Assembly: GCA_002305335.1 (NCBI GenBank)
Contig: DBQR01000008.1
Span: 80,771-107,109 of the forward strand
Direction: 5' to 3'
DNA from: Clostridiales bacterium UBA1389
GTDB lineage: Bacteria > Bacillota > Clostridia > Oscillospirales > CAG-382
DNA length: 26,339 nucleotides
A model generated the notes under the pieces. It was not told the origin of the DNA, ran no database searches, and saw only the letters and a program-made list of their open reading frames with translations. Below, piece by piece: positions 1-7,386 of the stretch. How positions within the stretch are numbered: position 1 is the stretch's first letter; the number at the start of each line of letters is the position of its first letter. The position numbers and the translations under genes were made by a program.

Positions 1-21
1 CCTCAAGGGGAAGGCTTTTTT
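1..21. terminator. Probable right half of a terminator cut by the window edge
   Basis: The window opens with a loop-like CCTCAAGG followed by GGAAGGC and a run of six T. This looks like the descending arm and T-tract of a rho-independent terminator whose ascending arm lies to the left of base 1. It would end a plus-strand gene outside the window. The missing arm cannot be seen, so this is an inference. Confidence 0.35.
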
Positions 22-122
22 AATTCACACCTTCCTGCTTTTATATAAAGAGATATCTTATCCTTCTGTGCGGGAAGATGGTTTCTTCCATACATTCATA
101 AATTAGCTTTCTGCATAAATAT

Positions 123-156
123 AACCCGCAGTAGTTAAACTGCGGGTTGTTTTATT
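123..156. terminator. Terminator downstream of clpX
   Basis: A perfect 9-bp stem (AACCCGCAG, 123-131, with CTGCGGGTT, 140-148) encloses an 8-nt loop. T-rich sequence follows it on both strands, more strongly on the plus strand. It lies 30 bases beyond the clpX stop and so closes the tig-clpP-clpX transcript. It may act in both directions. Confidence 0.75.
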
Positions 157-179
157 GAATTAGGCAATCATTCCGTGAA

Positions 180-1421
180 TTACGCAATCATTTCGGCGGT
201 TATTGTCAGTTCCTTTACGTCCTCTTTTGAAGGGATGGAATACATATAGCCTATCATAACCTTTTCCATTATGCTCCGCAATCCCCTGGCGCCGGTGTTT
301 AGGGTTATTGCCTTGTCCGCCATCTTTTCAAGGGCGGCTTTTTCGAATTCCAGCTTAACCCCGTCCATTTCCATAAGCTTGGCGTACTGCTTTACAAGGG
401 CGTTTTTGGGTTCGGTTAAAATTTTCACCAGAGATTCCCGGTCAAGGGGGTCCAGGGATGTTACCATCGGCAGCCTTCCTACGAGTTCGGGGATGATGCC
501 GTACTTCACCAGATCGTGGGGGGTGACTTCCCTTAACACCTTCGACTTGGTTTTCTGCTCCTTGGTCATAATGCTGGAAAGGTAGCCGATAGACTGCTTG
601 CCCAGCCTTTCTTCCACTAAGGTTTCAAGACCGTCAAAGGCGCCGCCGCAGATAAACAATATATTAGAGGTATCTATCTGAATAAATTCCTGGTTGGGGT
701 GCTTTCTTCCCCCCTGGGGAGGCACGTTGGATACGGTACCTTCAAGGATTTTCAATAATGCCTGCTGTACCCCTTCTCCCGACACGTCCCTTGTGATCGA
801 ACGGTTTTCGCTGCGGCGGGAGATTTTGTCTATTTCGTCGATATAGATTATGCCCCGTTCCGCCTTGGCTATGTCGTAATCGGCGGCCTGAATCAGCTTC
901 AGCAGGATGTTTTCCACGTCCTCCCCCACATAGCCCGCCTCGGTAAGGGTGGTGGCATCGGCTATTGCGAAGGGGACAGACAGTATTTCCGCTAAAGTCT
1001 GGGCAAGGAGGGTTTTCCCCACGCCGGTGGGACCGAGCAACAGCACATTCGACTTCTGAAGCTTAATTCCGTCGGCAGGCTGGTCTTCCCCCTTCTTTTT
1101 AGGCTTTATAAGGGAATTTACCCGCTTGTAGTGGTTGTAAACCGCAACCGACAGGGCGACCTTCGCCTCCTCCTGCCCCACCACGTATTCGTCAAGCTTT
1201 GACTTGATTTCGGTAGGTTTAAGGAGGGGTATGGGCTTTTGCTTGACCTTCCCCGTCTTATCGGCCATCATGTCCTCATACTCATAGGTGATGGCGGTGC
1301 AGATGGAAATGCATTCGTTGCAGAATTCCATACTGCGGCCTTCGATTTTCAGACGTACGGGGTTTTCGGTGTATCTGCCGCAGAAGGCGCAGTTTTTACC
1401 GGTATTCTTGTTGCTTTCCAT
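180..1421 (-). CDS. clpX: ClpX, ATP-dependent unfoldase of the ClpXP protease
   Basis: This AAA+ unfoldase recognises, unfolds and threads cytoplasmic proteins into ClpP. At 413 aa it has the normal ClpX length. The N-terminal zinc-binding domain shows four cysteines (C11, C14, C34, C37). The AAA+ core has Walker A GPTGVGKT (130-137), the pore loop GYVG (163-166), Walker B IIYIDEIDK (191-199) and the RKH loop (239-241). The loop that docks into ClpP normally reads IGF but here reads IGY (278-280), a conservative change. The start is 3 bases after the clpP stop, so the two are co-transcribed and probably translationally coupled. The usual Bacillus-like follow-on genes (lonB, lonA, engB) are absent: a terminator follows directly. 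Identification is secure from the motifs and the neighbouring clpP and tig. Confidence 0.97.
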   Translation of the reverse strand: MESNKNTGKNCAFCGRYTENPVRLKIEGRSMEFCNECISICTAITYEYEDMMADKTGKVKQKPIPLLKPTEIKSKLDEYVVGQEEAKVALSVAVYNHYKRVNSLIKPKKKGEDQPADGIKLQKSNVLLLGPTGVGKTLLAQTLAEILSVPFAIADATTLTEAGYVGEDVENILLKLIQAADYDIAKAERGIIYIDEIDKISRRSENRSITRDVSGEGVQQALLKILEGTVSNVPPQGGRKHPNQEFIQIDTSNILFICGGAFDGLETLVEERLGKQSIGYLSSIMTKEQKTKSKVLREVTPHDLVKYGIIPELVGRLPMVTSLDPLDRESLVKILTEPKNALVKQYAKLMEMDGVKLEFEKAALEKMADKAITLNTGARGLRSIMEKVMIGYMYSIPSKEDVKELTITAEMIA

Positions 1422-1424
1422 TAA

Positions 1425-2009
1425 TTACTGCCTTTTATCCAAGATTTTATCAATCAGGCCGTACTCCAGGGCTTGTTCAGCGCTCATGAAGTTGTCCCTT
1501 TCGGTGTCGGCGCATATTTTTTCATAGGGCTGGCCGGTCTTTTCGGAAAGAATCCGGTTTAAATTTTCCTTGATTTTAATAATCCGTTCGGCGTGGATTT
1601 TAATATCCGTTGCCTGTCCCCTCATCCCGCCCAAAGGCTGATGGATAAGGATTTCGGAATTGGGGAGGGAGTAGCGCTTTCCCTTCGCCCCCGCCGCCAG
1701 TAAAAAGGCCGCCATCGACGCCGCAAGCCCCACACAGATGGTGGAAACGTCGCACTTTATAAAGTTCATGGTGTCGTAAATGGCCATGCCGCTGGTTATG
1801 GACCCGCCGGGGGAGTTGATGAAAAGGGATATATCCTTTTCGGGGTCCTGGGCTTCCAGATACAAAAGCTGGGCAACCACCAATGACGCTATGGCATCGT
1901 TGATTTCATCCCCGATAAATACAATTCTGTCGTTTAACAGTCTTGAAAATATGTCGTATGAACGTTCTCCTCTGTTGGTCTGTTCGATAACCATTGGTAC
2001 CAGTGGCAT
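1425..2009 (-). CDS. clpP: ClpP, ATP-dependent Clp protease proteolytic subunit
   Basis: This serine peptidase forms the double-heptamer degradation chamber that works with ClpX. It is 194 aa, the usual length. The catalytic triad is visible: S98 in GLAASMAA, H123 in ILIHQPLGG and D172 in DTERDNF. The NSPGGS segment (65-70), which lines the substrate site, is present. The N-terminal MPLVPMVIEQT matches the axial-loop region of bacterial ClpP, so little or no propeptide is expected. It lies 43 bases downstream of tig with an AGAAGG ribosome binding site, and directly ahead of clpX. No promoter is evident in front of clpP itself, so it most likely depends on the tig promoter. Confidence 0.97.
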   Translation of the reverse strand: MPLVPMVIEQTNRGERSYDIFSRLLNDRIVFIGDEINDAIASLVVAQLLYLEAQDPEKDISLFINSPGGSITSGMAIYDTMNFIKCDVSTICVGLAASMAAFLLAAGAKGKRYSLPNSEILIHQPLGGMRGQATDIKIHAERIIKIKENLNRILSEKTGQPYEKICADTERDNFMSAEQALEYGLIDKILDKRQ

Positions 2010-2052
2010 AATTCAACCTTCTTTCTGTATGTGGTATATCGTATTCAAAGGT

Positions 2053-3369
2053 TTATTCCTTGTTGTCTTCTTTGCTTTCTTCCTTGGGTTTGGGGGCAAG
2101 GGTTATGGCGTTTTCCTTAATCAGTTCCACCGCTTTGCGGAGATTGATGTCCTCGGAAATATCGCTTTCCTTTATCGCCGACTTAACCTTTTCGGTCTCC
2201 ATCTTATAGCTTTCGGCAATTTTATTGTATTCTTCCTCGATTTCCTCGGGGGTGGGGGCGATTCCCTCCGCCTTTATGACCGCTTCAAGAGCAAGGCGGG
2301 TGCGGATACGCCTTTCCGCCTGGGGCTTGAAGGATTCCCTGAGGGTGTTTTCGTTATATCCGGTGTACTTGTAGTACATCTCAAGGCTTCCCCCCTGGGA
2401 CCTTAAGCGGTAGTCGAAATCCGAAACTTCGCTTTCGATTTCCGCATCGATCATGGGCTGGGGAATTTCCACCCGGGTGTTTTCAATCAGGGCGTCAATC
2501 AGCTTATCCTCAAAGGCCTTGTCGGCTGCCTTCTGCCTTCTTTCGGTTATTTTCGCCTTTATATCCGCCTTGTATGCATCCACCGTGTCAAGAGTGTCGG
2601 ACACTTCCTTGACAAAATCGTCGTTAAGTTCGGGGATTTCCTCATACTTTATTTCATGGAGGGTTATTTTAAACACCGCTTCTCTGCCGGCAAGGTGTTC
2701 GGCGCCGTAGTCTTCGGGGAACTTCACGGTTATATCGAAGGTTTCACCGGCGGAATGACCGATAATCTGGTCTTCAAAGCCGGGGATATAGCTGCCCGAA
2801 CCCAAAACCAGGCTCTGCTTTTCCGCTTTTCCCCCTTCAAAGGGAACGCCGTCGACAAAGCCTTCAAAGTCGATATTTACCTTGTCGTCCTTTTCGGCGG
2901 GACGGTCGGTGACGGTCAGAAGCCGGGAATTGCGCTTTCTGTCCGTCATGATTTCGCTGTCGATATCCTCGTCGGTGACAACGACTTCCTCTTTTTCGGC
3001 TTCAAGACCTTTATATTTGCTTACAACCGCCACCGGCTTGGTATAAACCTTTGCGGTAAGCACCACTCCGTTGTCGTCGATGGAAACAACGTCTATTTCG
3101 GGGCGGGAAACCACGTTCAATTCGGCTTCATCAACCGCTTTTGAATAAATTTCGGGAAGTATGCTGTCAATGGCCTGGTCGTAGAAGAAGGACTGGCCGT
3201 ACATTTTTTCTATTATGGCTTTGGGGGCTTTTCCCCTGCGAAAACCCGGCACATTGATTTTACCCACATTTTTTTTGTATGCCTTCATTACTTCATCGTC
3301 AAAGACGCTTTTTTCGATTTTTAAGGTCAGTTCAACCTGATTTGCGCCTATTTCTTTAACATTTTCCAT
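2053..3369 (-). CDS. tig: Trigger factor, ribosome-associated chaperone and peptidyl-prolyl isomerase
   Basis: Trigger factor binds the ribosomal exit tunnel and shelters nascent chains. The 438-aa protein has the three expected parts. The N-terminal ribosome-binding domain carries the signature GFRRGKAP (about 42-49). A central FKBP-like isomerase domain (about 155-245) includes VNIDFEGFVDG and GFEDQIIGH. The rest is the helical C-terminal chaperone domain (about 250-425), ending in a charged Lys/Glu-rich tail. The ATG at 3369 is preceded by a CCTCC complement (3381-3385) and by a good promoter. It is the first gene of the tig-clpP-clpX operon, a standard arrangement in Firmicutes. Confidence 0.97.
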   Translation of the reverse strand: MENVKEIGANQVELTLKIEKSVFDDEVMKAYKKNVGKINVPGFRRGKAPKAIIEKMYGQSFFYDQAIDSILPEIYSKAVDEAELNVVSRPEIDVVSIDDNGVVLTAKVYTKPVAVVSKYKGLEAEKEEVVVTDEDIDSEIMTDRKRNSRLLTVTDRPAEKDDKVNIDFEGFVDGVPFEGGKAEKQSLVLGSGSYIPGFEDQIIGHSAGETFDITVKFPEDYGAEHLAGREAVFKITLHEIKYEEIPELNDDFVKEVSDTLDTVDAYKADIKAKITERRQKAADKAFEDKLIDALIENTRVEIPQPMIDAEIESEVSDFDYRLRSQGGSLEMYYKYTGYNENTLRESFKPQAERRIRTRLALEAVIKAEGIAPTPEEIEEEYNKIAESYKMETEKVKSAIKESDISEDINLRKAVELIKENAITLAPKPKEESKEDNKE

Positions 3370-3420
3370 TAATATTTTTTCCTCCGTATTGATGTAAAAA
3401 ACGAATATCGTATCTATATT

Positions 3421-3448
3421 ATTTTATACTAATATGCAGATTTGTCAA
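3421..3448 (-). promoter_or_regulatory. Sigma-A-type promoter of tig-clpP-clpX
   Basis: On the minus strand, TTGACA (3443-3448) and TAAAAT (3421-3426) are separated by 16 bp. The 5' leader to the tig start is about 45 nt. No CtsR or CIRCE heat-shock operator is obvious next to it. Confidence 0.7.
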
Positions 3449-3506
3449 CAGATTTTTCCGAAATCGTGTCTTTTGTAACGAATCTTAAAATTTTTAGGTA
3501 AATGCC

Positions 3507-3535
3507 TTGATAAAATTGTGTAATATTTATATAAT
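3507..3535 (+). promoter_or_regulatory. Sigma-A-type promoter of the sortase gene
   Basis: TTGATA (3507-3512) and a perfect TATAAT (3530-3535) are separated by 17 bp. Transcription would begin near 3542. That rules out the upstream in-frame ATG at 3507 as the sortase start and supports the GTG at 3570. The promoter faces away from tig. Confidence 0.8.
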
Positions 3536-3569
3536 AGCTTCAACATTCTATTCGGGGAGGAAAGCTTTT

Positions 3570-4670
3570 GTGGCAAAAAACAAGTACAATGCCATATGGG
3601 ACGAACCGGTAACGGACAACACCGAAAAGGCAGCAGGCGACAACGGTTCGGAAAACAGCGTTTTATTTGACGATGCCGGGAATGACACCATGGGCAGGGA
3701 AAGTCAAAAAGCCCCCCTTCTTGAAGCCAGCTTTGAGGAAACGGTGGAGGAATTCGATTTATCCGAAATAAAGCCCTCCTATACCGGCAAAAAGGCACGC
3801 ATAATAAACGGCATGTTTGTTGTCAGAATGATTCTGCTTATTGCCTGCGCTTCCGCCTTTATGTACTGTGTCTACTCCATAGCCGACAGGGTTATAAAGT
3901 CCATTGAAAATAAAAGCATAATAGAAGACCTCATCGAACGCACCAACCAGCAGTCGGTGGTGCCCAGGGTGCCGAAGAACAACACCCTTCCCAAGGCCTT
4001 GTCGCTGTACGACGCTTTGGGGGTAACCGAGGAGGACCCCACCTATACCGAAGTTGATACCGCCGGCAAATACGACGCTTTCCTTTCCACCCTAATGGAT
4101 TTAAAGAAAACCAACAGCGATATTTACGGGTGGATCCGCTGCAAAGGCGGAATGCTGGGCATAGACTATCCCATTGTCAAAGCCAAGGACAACAGCTATT
4201 ATCTGTACAGGAACTTTCGTAAAGAAGACAGCCCTTCCGGTTCGATTTTTGCGGATTTCAGAAATTCCTTCACCCACAGCGACAACTACAACACGGTGTT
4301 CTACGGTCACTGTATGACGGACGGCTCCATGTTCAGGTCGGTAAAGGACTGGTTCGATTCCCCCACCCGGAACACCACCGCCAACCAGATAACCATTGAA
4401 ATTATTACGCCGGACGCGGTTTATGTCTATGAGATATTCGCCACCTACCGTTCGGAAGGAGCCGACTTTATAACCGTTTCCTTTGCCAACCCCGGCAAAT
4501 ACGTGGAGTTTTTAAAATCCCTCCAGAAGAAATCGGTGTTAAAGCGTAATATTCCCTTTGACGCCAATTCAAGGATAATCACCCTTTCCACCTGCACCAA
4601 CGTTTCATACAAACCCGACGAACGGTATGTGGTGCACGGAATTCTGACGAAAATAATAAAATACGGCTGA
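3570..4670 (+). CDS. Class B sortase, cell-wall transpeptidase
   Basis: Sortases cleave a sorting signal on secreted proteins and join them to peptidoglycan or to each other. The 366-aa protein starts at GTG 3570, set by GGGGAGG (3554-3560) and by the promoter just upstream. It has an acidic cytoplasmic N-terminus of about 80 residues, one membrane anchor (about 82-105), a linker, and a class B-like catalytic domain from about 175. The catalytic residues are H247 in FYGHCMTDG, C342 in LSTCT and R352 in DERYVVHG. The motifs DIYGWI and DYPIV are typical of SrtB-type enzymes. The long N-terminal tail ahead of the anchor is unusual. No substrate protein with a sorting motif is seen in the window, so this is an orphan sortase, possibly a housekeeping one. 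Confidence 0.9.
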   Translation: MAKNKYNAIWDEPVTDNTEKAAGDNGSENSVLFDDAGNDTMGRESQKAPLLEASFEETVEEFDLSEIKPSYTGKKARIINGMFVVRMILLIACASAFMYCVYSIADRVIKSIENKSIIEDLIERTNQQSVVPRVPKNNTLPKALSLYDALGVTEEDPTYTEVDTAGKYDAFLSTLMDLKKTNSDIYGWIRCKGGMLGIDYPIVKAKDNSYYLYRNFRKEDSPSGSIFADFRNSFTHSDNYNTVFYGHCMTDGSMFRSVKDWFDSPTRNTTANQITIEIITPDAVYVYEIFATYRSEGADFITVSFANPGKYVEFLKSLQKKSVLKRNIPFDANSRIITLSTCTNVSYKPDERYVVHGILTKIIKYG

Positions 4671-4683
4671 AAACCGGATATTA

Positions 4684-4713
4684 TGAAACAGGCATTCCGC
4701 CTGTTTCATTTTT
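4684..4713 (+). terminator. Terminator of the sortase gene
   Basis: A perfect 10-bp stem (TGAAACAGGC with GCCTGTTTCA) has a 5-nt loop and is followed by five T. It lies 13 bases after the sortase stop. Confidence 0.9.
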
Positions 4714-4748
4714 GTATAACTTGTAGCGTCTTATCGTCGTTTTTACCC

Positions 4749-4777
4749 TTGACAAACAGCAAGTCTTGTGGTAATAT
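4749..4777 (+). promoter_or_regulatory. Strong promoter of the miniprotein/lipoprotein pair
   Basis: A perfect TTGACA (4749-4754) lies 17 bp from TAATAT (4772-4777). The start point would be near 4784, giving a leader of about 24 nt to the miniprotein ATG. Confidence 0.8.
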
Positions 4778-4807
4778 ACGAAAGGTCGGAAGTAAGGGGG
4801 AATCGCT

Positions 4808-4912
4808 ATGGGCGATTGTTTCATCTTATGGGGTACCATCGCCGGCGCAGTCATCGGCGGTTTATACGGCTTGTTTCTTTCGCTTAAGTCAAAGAAAAAC
4901 AATAAAAAATAA
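4808..4912 (+). CDS. 34-residue glycine-rich membrane miniprotein, unknown function
   Basis: A short reading frame starts at ATG 4808 behind AAGGGGG (4794-4800) with 7-nt spacing and a near-consensus promoter, which supports real translation. The peptide has one hydrophobic segment (about residues 5-26) with small residues spaced as GxxxGxxxGG and a further G, a glycine-zipper-like pattern that often favours helix packing. The tail is strongly basic (KSKKNNKK), so the N-terminus probably faces out and the C-terminus in. It has no recognised family. It precedes the lipoprotein gene by 22 bases with no terminator between, so the two are probably one transcript. It could be a small accessory membrane protein, a holin- or toxin-like peptide, or a regulator of its neighbour; the sequence does not decide. 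Confidence 0.6.
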   Translation: MGDCFILWGTIAGAVIGGLYGLFLSLKSKKNNKK

Positions 4913-4934
4913 CATCCGGAAGGCGGGCATAGTA

Positions 4935-5429
4935 ATGAAAAAAGCCGCAGTAGCGCTGGTTCTTATTTTGGCACTTGTTTTGTCAGGCTGTGCTTTATTG
5001 TTTAAAAAAGCAACCCCCAAAACCTTTTCAAAAGCCGGTATGTCAATCACCTTGACAAGCGATTTCGTGGAAAAGGAGCATGTCAGCTTTACCGTGGTTT
5101 ATTCTTCAACGGAATCTGCGGTGCTGGTTATAAAAGAGGAATTTTCCCTTGCGCAGGATTTTGAAGGCTTTGATGATTTAACCCTCAGCGAATACTGCCA
5201 GCTGGTTATTGATAATAATAAAATCAATGCGGAGGTTAAAACAGATAACGACCTTACCTATTATGAAAACGAGTACACCGCAAACGGTAAGGAATACAAA
5301 TATTTCTGCCCGGTTTTAAAATCAGACGACGCCTTCTGGTTTTTCCAGTTTTACTGCGAAAAAGGCATATATGATAAGCATGCCGACTCTTTTATAGAAT
5401 GGACAAAATCAATCAAATTTGATTCATAA
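4935..5429 (+). CDS. Small lipoprotein of unknown function
   Basis: The 164-aa product starts at ATG 4935 behind GGAAGG (4918-4923). It begins with Lys-Lys, a hydrophobic stretch and the lipobox LSGC, with the lipidated cysteine at residue 19, so it should be anchored on the outer face of the membrane. The mature part, about 145 residues, has alternating hydrophobic and polar segments, many aromatic residues and paired acidic residues. This resembles the PsbP/DcrB-like folds found in other Firmicute lipoproteins, but no family can be assigned with confidence. It is second in a transcript with the miniprotein at 4808-4912. Confidence 0.85.
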   Translation: MKKAAVALVLILALVLSGCALLFKKATPKTFSKAGMSITLTSDFVEKEHVSFTVVYSSTESAVLVIKEEFSLAQDFEGFDDLTLSEYCQLVIDNNKINAEVKTDNDLTYYENEYTANGKEYKYFCPVLKSDDAFWFFQFYCEKGIYDKHADSFIEWTKSIKFDS

Positions 5430-5438
5430 AATAAAAAA

Positions 5439-5470
5439 TAATTGCATTTTGACATTATAAAGTGCAATTA
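5439..5470 (+). other. 12-bp hairpin between lipoprotein gene and tRNA
   Basis: TAATTGCATTTT (5439-5450) pairs with AAAGTGCAATTA (5459-5470), including one G-U pair, around an 8-nt loop. No T-tract follows, so it is not a standard terminator. It ends 7 bases before the tRNA 5' end and might aid transcript processing or partly stop the lipoprotein message. No convincing separate tRNA promoter is visible. Confidence 0.5.
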
Positions 5471-5477
5471 TCAATAT

Positions 5478-5564
5478 GCGGGTATGGCGGAATTGGCAGA
5501 CGCGCTAGATTCAGGTTCTAGTGGGGGCAACTCCATACAGGTTCAAGTCCTGCTACCCGCACCA
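5478..5564 (+). tRNA. tRNA-Leu, anticodon CAG
   Basis: The 87-nt gene folds as a class II tRNA. The acceptor arms GCGGGTA and TACCCGC pair perfectly, and the D-arm contains AATTGGCAGAC. The anticodon stem CTAGA/TCTAG encloses loop TTCAGGT, giving anticodon CAG. The long variable arm (TGGGGGCAACTCCA) and T-loop TTCAAGT follow. The outermost T-stem pair is an A-C mismatch. The 3' CCA is encoded. A terminator follows after 8 bases. Confidence 0.96.
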
Positions 5565-5572
5565 GAATCGGT

Positions 5573-5616
5573 CCGGTAATTGATATATTTTTCAGTTACC
5601 GGTCCATTTTCTTTTA
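5573..5616 (+). terminator. Terminator after tRNA-Leu
   Basis: CCGGTAATTG (5573-5582) pairs with CAGTTACCGG (5593-5602), including one wobble pair, and is followed by T-rich sequence. Confidence 0.75.
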
Positions 5617-5704
5617 TCCTGAAAAGCCGGTTATACTGACACATTGGCATATTTCACGGATATATGATAACAGAGTTACAATTATCAATCAGGGGGTGTT
5701 CGAA

Positions 5705-7294
5705 TTGAAATTTACGGTAAATAAGCGGTATCTTATATTGCCTGTTTCCTATGATGTCAGCGTAAAGAAGGTAATGTTTTACCGGCATGACAAGATGGTT
5801 TACGATATGGTGGCACGTCTGGACAATATCAACCCGGATACATATTATTACATCGATTTGGGGCGTTTTTCCGGGCAGGAACTGACATTGTATATCGAAC
5901 CGGATATGAAAATAGATATAAGGCTATCGGATAAGCCGGATATGAAGGGAATCTACAAAGAAAAATACCGCCCTGCCGCCCATTTCAGCGCTATGCGGGG
6001 ATGGACAAACGACCCCAACGGACTGGTCTATGCCGACGGCATTTACCATATGTTTTTTCAGCACAACCCCGCGGGAAGGGACTGGGGGAATATGCACTGG
6101 GGACATGCGGTCAGCACCGACCTTATGCACTGGGAGGAGAAAGAAGAGGTTTTATTCATAGATGAAACCGGCACCATGTTTTCCGGTTCCGGGATTATAG
6201 ATGAACGCAATTTAACCGGTCTTAAGGAAACCGAACACAGCCCCATTTTGCTTTACTACACGGCAGCCGGCGGAGCTTCAGAGCTATCTAAAGGAAGGCA
6301 TTTTACCCAGTGTCTGGCCTTCAGCACGGACGGAGGCAGGACTTTCAAAAAATATTCCGGAAACCCCCTTATAAAGGAAAGTATTGATGATAACCGGGAC
6401 CCGAAAGTGGTTTATTGCCCCGAAAGGGAGTGCTATTATCTGGCTTTGTATTTAAAGGACAGTCTTTATGCGCTTTTTACATCGAAGGATTTGTTGAACT
6501 GGGAATTACGCCAGGAGCTGACTCTTCCGGAAGATGCCGAATGCCCGGATTTATACCCCCTTTATCCGGACGGCGGAAGTGAAAAATACTGGGTATTTTC
6601 GGGGGCGAGCGACAGGTATTATATAGGCAAATTCAATGATGAAGGCTTTTTTGTGCCGGTTCAGCCGGCAAAACGGCTTCATTACGGGACAAACAGCTAT
6701 GCCGCCCAGACATTTTCGGGAATTCAGGACGGCCGGACAGTCAGGATAGCCTGGAATACGTCAAAGATACCGGGAACGCCCTTTAACTGCGCCATGTGTA
6801 CTCCTACACAGATGAGCCTGAAAACCATTAGGGATGAAATAATGCTGTGTTCCGAGCCTGTCGGGGAAATAGAAAAATTATATGCAAATCATCGGGAAAT
6901 AAAGGATAAAATAATCGAAAAAGGCGGCAGTTTCTCCTGCAAACTCGAAGGAAAGGCGCAGGATATCCGCCTTAAACTTGTATCCAAAGATAATTCACCT
7001 TTCCGTATATCTCTCTTGGGGTCGGAATTCACTGTTATTCCGGGTGAAAACTGCCTGAAATATAAAAACGTCACTATGCCGCTTTTTATCCGAAACGATT
7101 GTGTCAGACTCCGTCTTATAACAGACACAAATGCCGTTGAAGTGTATGCGGACCGGGGTGAAGCGTTTATTTGCGTCGAACATGTGGCGGATTATAATCT
7201 TGATAAAATAATTATATCCTCTGATAGCGATGATATAATTGTTCGGGAAATCAAAATCGATACACTGAGAAATATCTGGGAAATAAGAGAATAA
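5705..7294 (+). CDS. GH32 glycoside hydrolase, beta-fructosidase (levanase or invertase type)
   Basis: This enzyme hydrolyses beta-fructosyl bonds in sucrose, fructo-oligosaccharides or fructan. All three GH32 acidic residues are present in the 529-aa protein: nucleophile D103 in WTNDPNG, transition-state D232 in NRDPK and acid/base E279 in ECPDLY. MFFQHNP, HWGH and FSGSGI are further family motifs. About 85 residues precede the five-bladed propeller and look like a small beta domain. A C-terminal beta-sandwich follows from about 395. The start is taken as TTG 5705, 8 nt after AGGGGG (5691-5696); the GTG at 5696 would overlap that site. No signal peptide is seen, so it probably acts inside the cell. 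No fructose PTS, ABC importer, fructokinase or regulator lies beside it, so substrate and regulation are open. Base composition is more AT-rich than in the clp genes. Confidence 0.92.
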   Translation: MKFTVNKRYLILPVSYDVSVKKVMFYRHDKMVYDMVARLDNINPDTYYYIDLGRFSGQELTLYIEPDMKIDIRLSDKPDMKGIYKEKYRPAAHFSAMRGWTNDPNGLVYADGIYHMFFQHNPAGRDWGNMHWGHAVSTDLMHWEEKEEVLFIDETGTMFSGSGIIDERNLTGLKETEHSPILLYYTAAGGASELSKGRHFTQCLAFSTDGGRTFKKYSGNPLIKESIDDNRDPKVVYCPERECYYLALYLKDSLYALFTSKDLLNWELRQELTLPEDAECPDLYPLYPDGGSEKYWVFSGASDRYYIGKFNDEGFFVPVQPAKRLHYGTNSYAAQTFSGIQDGRTVRIAWNTSKIPGTPFNCAMCTPTQMSLKTIRDEIMLCSEPVGEIEKLYANHREIKDKIIEKGGSFSCKLEGKAQDIRLKLVSKDNSPFRISLLGSEFTVIPGENCLKYKNVTMPLFIRNDCVRLRLITDTNAVEVYADRGEAFICVEHVADYNLDKIIISSDSDDIIVREIKIDTLRNIWEIRE

Positions 7295-7349
7295 AATAAT
7301 AAATGATGTGTCTTTTAATATAAAATCGCAGGGATTTACCAAAATACAT

Positions 7350-7386
7350 ACTAATATAAAACCCGTCAGAAATAAATCTGACGGGT
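7350..7386 (-). terminator. Hairpin with a minus-strand T-tract
   Basis: A perfect 10-bp stem (ACCCGTCAGA with TCTGACGGGT) has a 6-nt loop. The T-rich run (TTTTATATT) follows it on the minus strand only. It may still end the GH32 message, but as a terminator it fits a minus-strand gene better, and none is now present. Confidence 0.55.

Noticed and set aside
2053..3369. Long plus-strand reading frames inside tig and other minus-strand genes
   Set aside because: They are antisense shadows with no ribosome binding sites and no family similarity; the coding strand is certain.
4683..4934. In-frame upstream extension of the lipoprotein from 4683
   Set aside because: It would read through the sortase terminator and the promoter, and would destroy the lipoprotein signal at ATG 4935.
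5449..5477. TTGACA with CAATAT 17 bp downstream as a tRNA-Leu promoter
   Set aside because: Transcription would start inside the tRNA (near 5484), so it cannot produce the mature 5' end.
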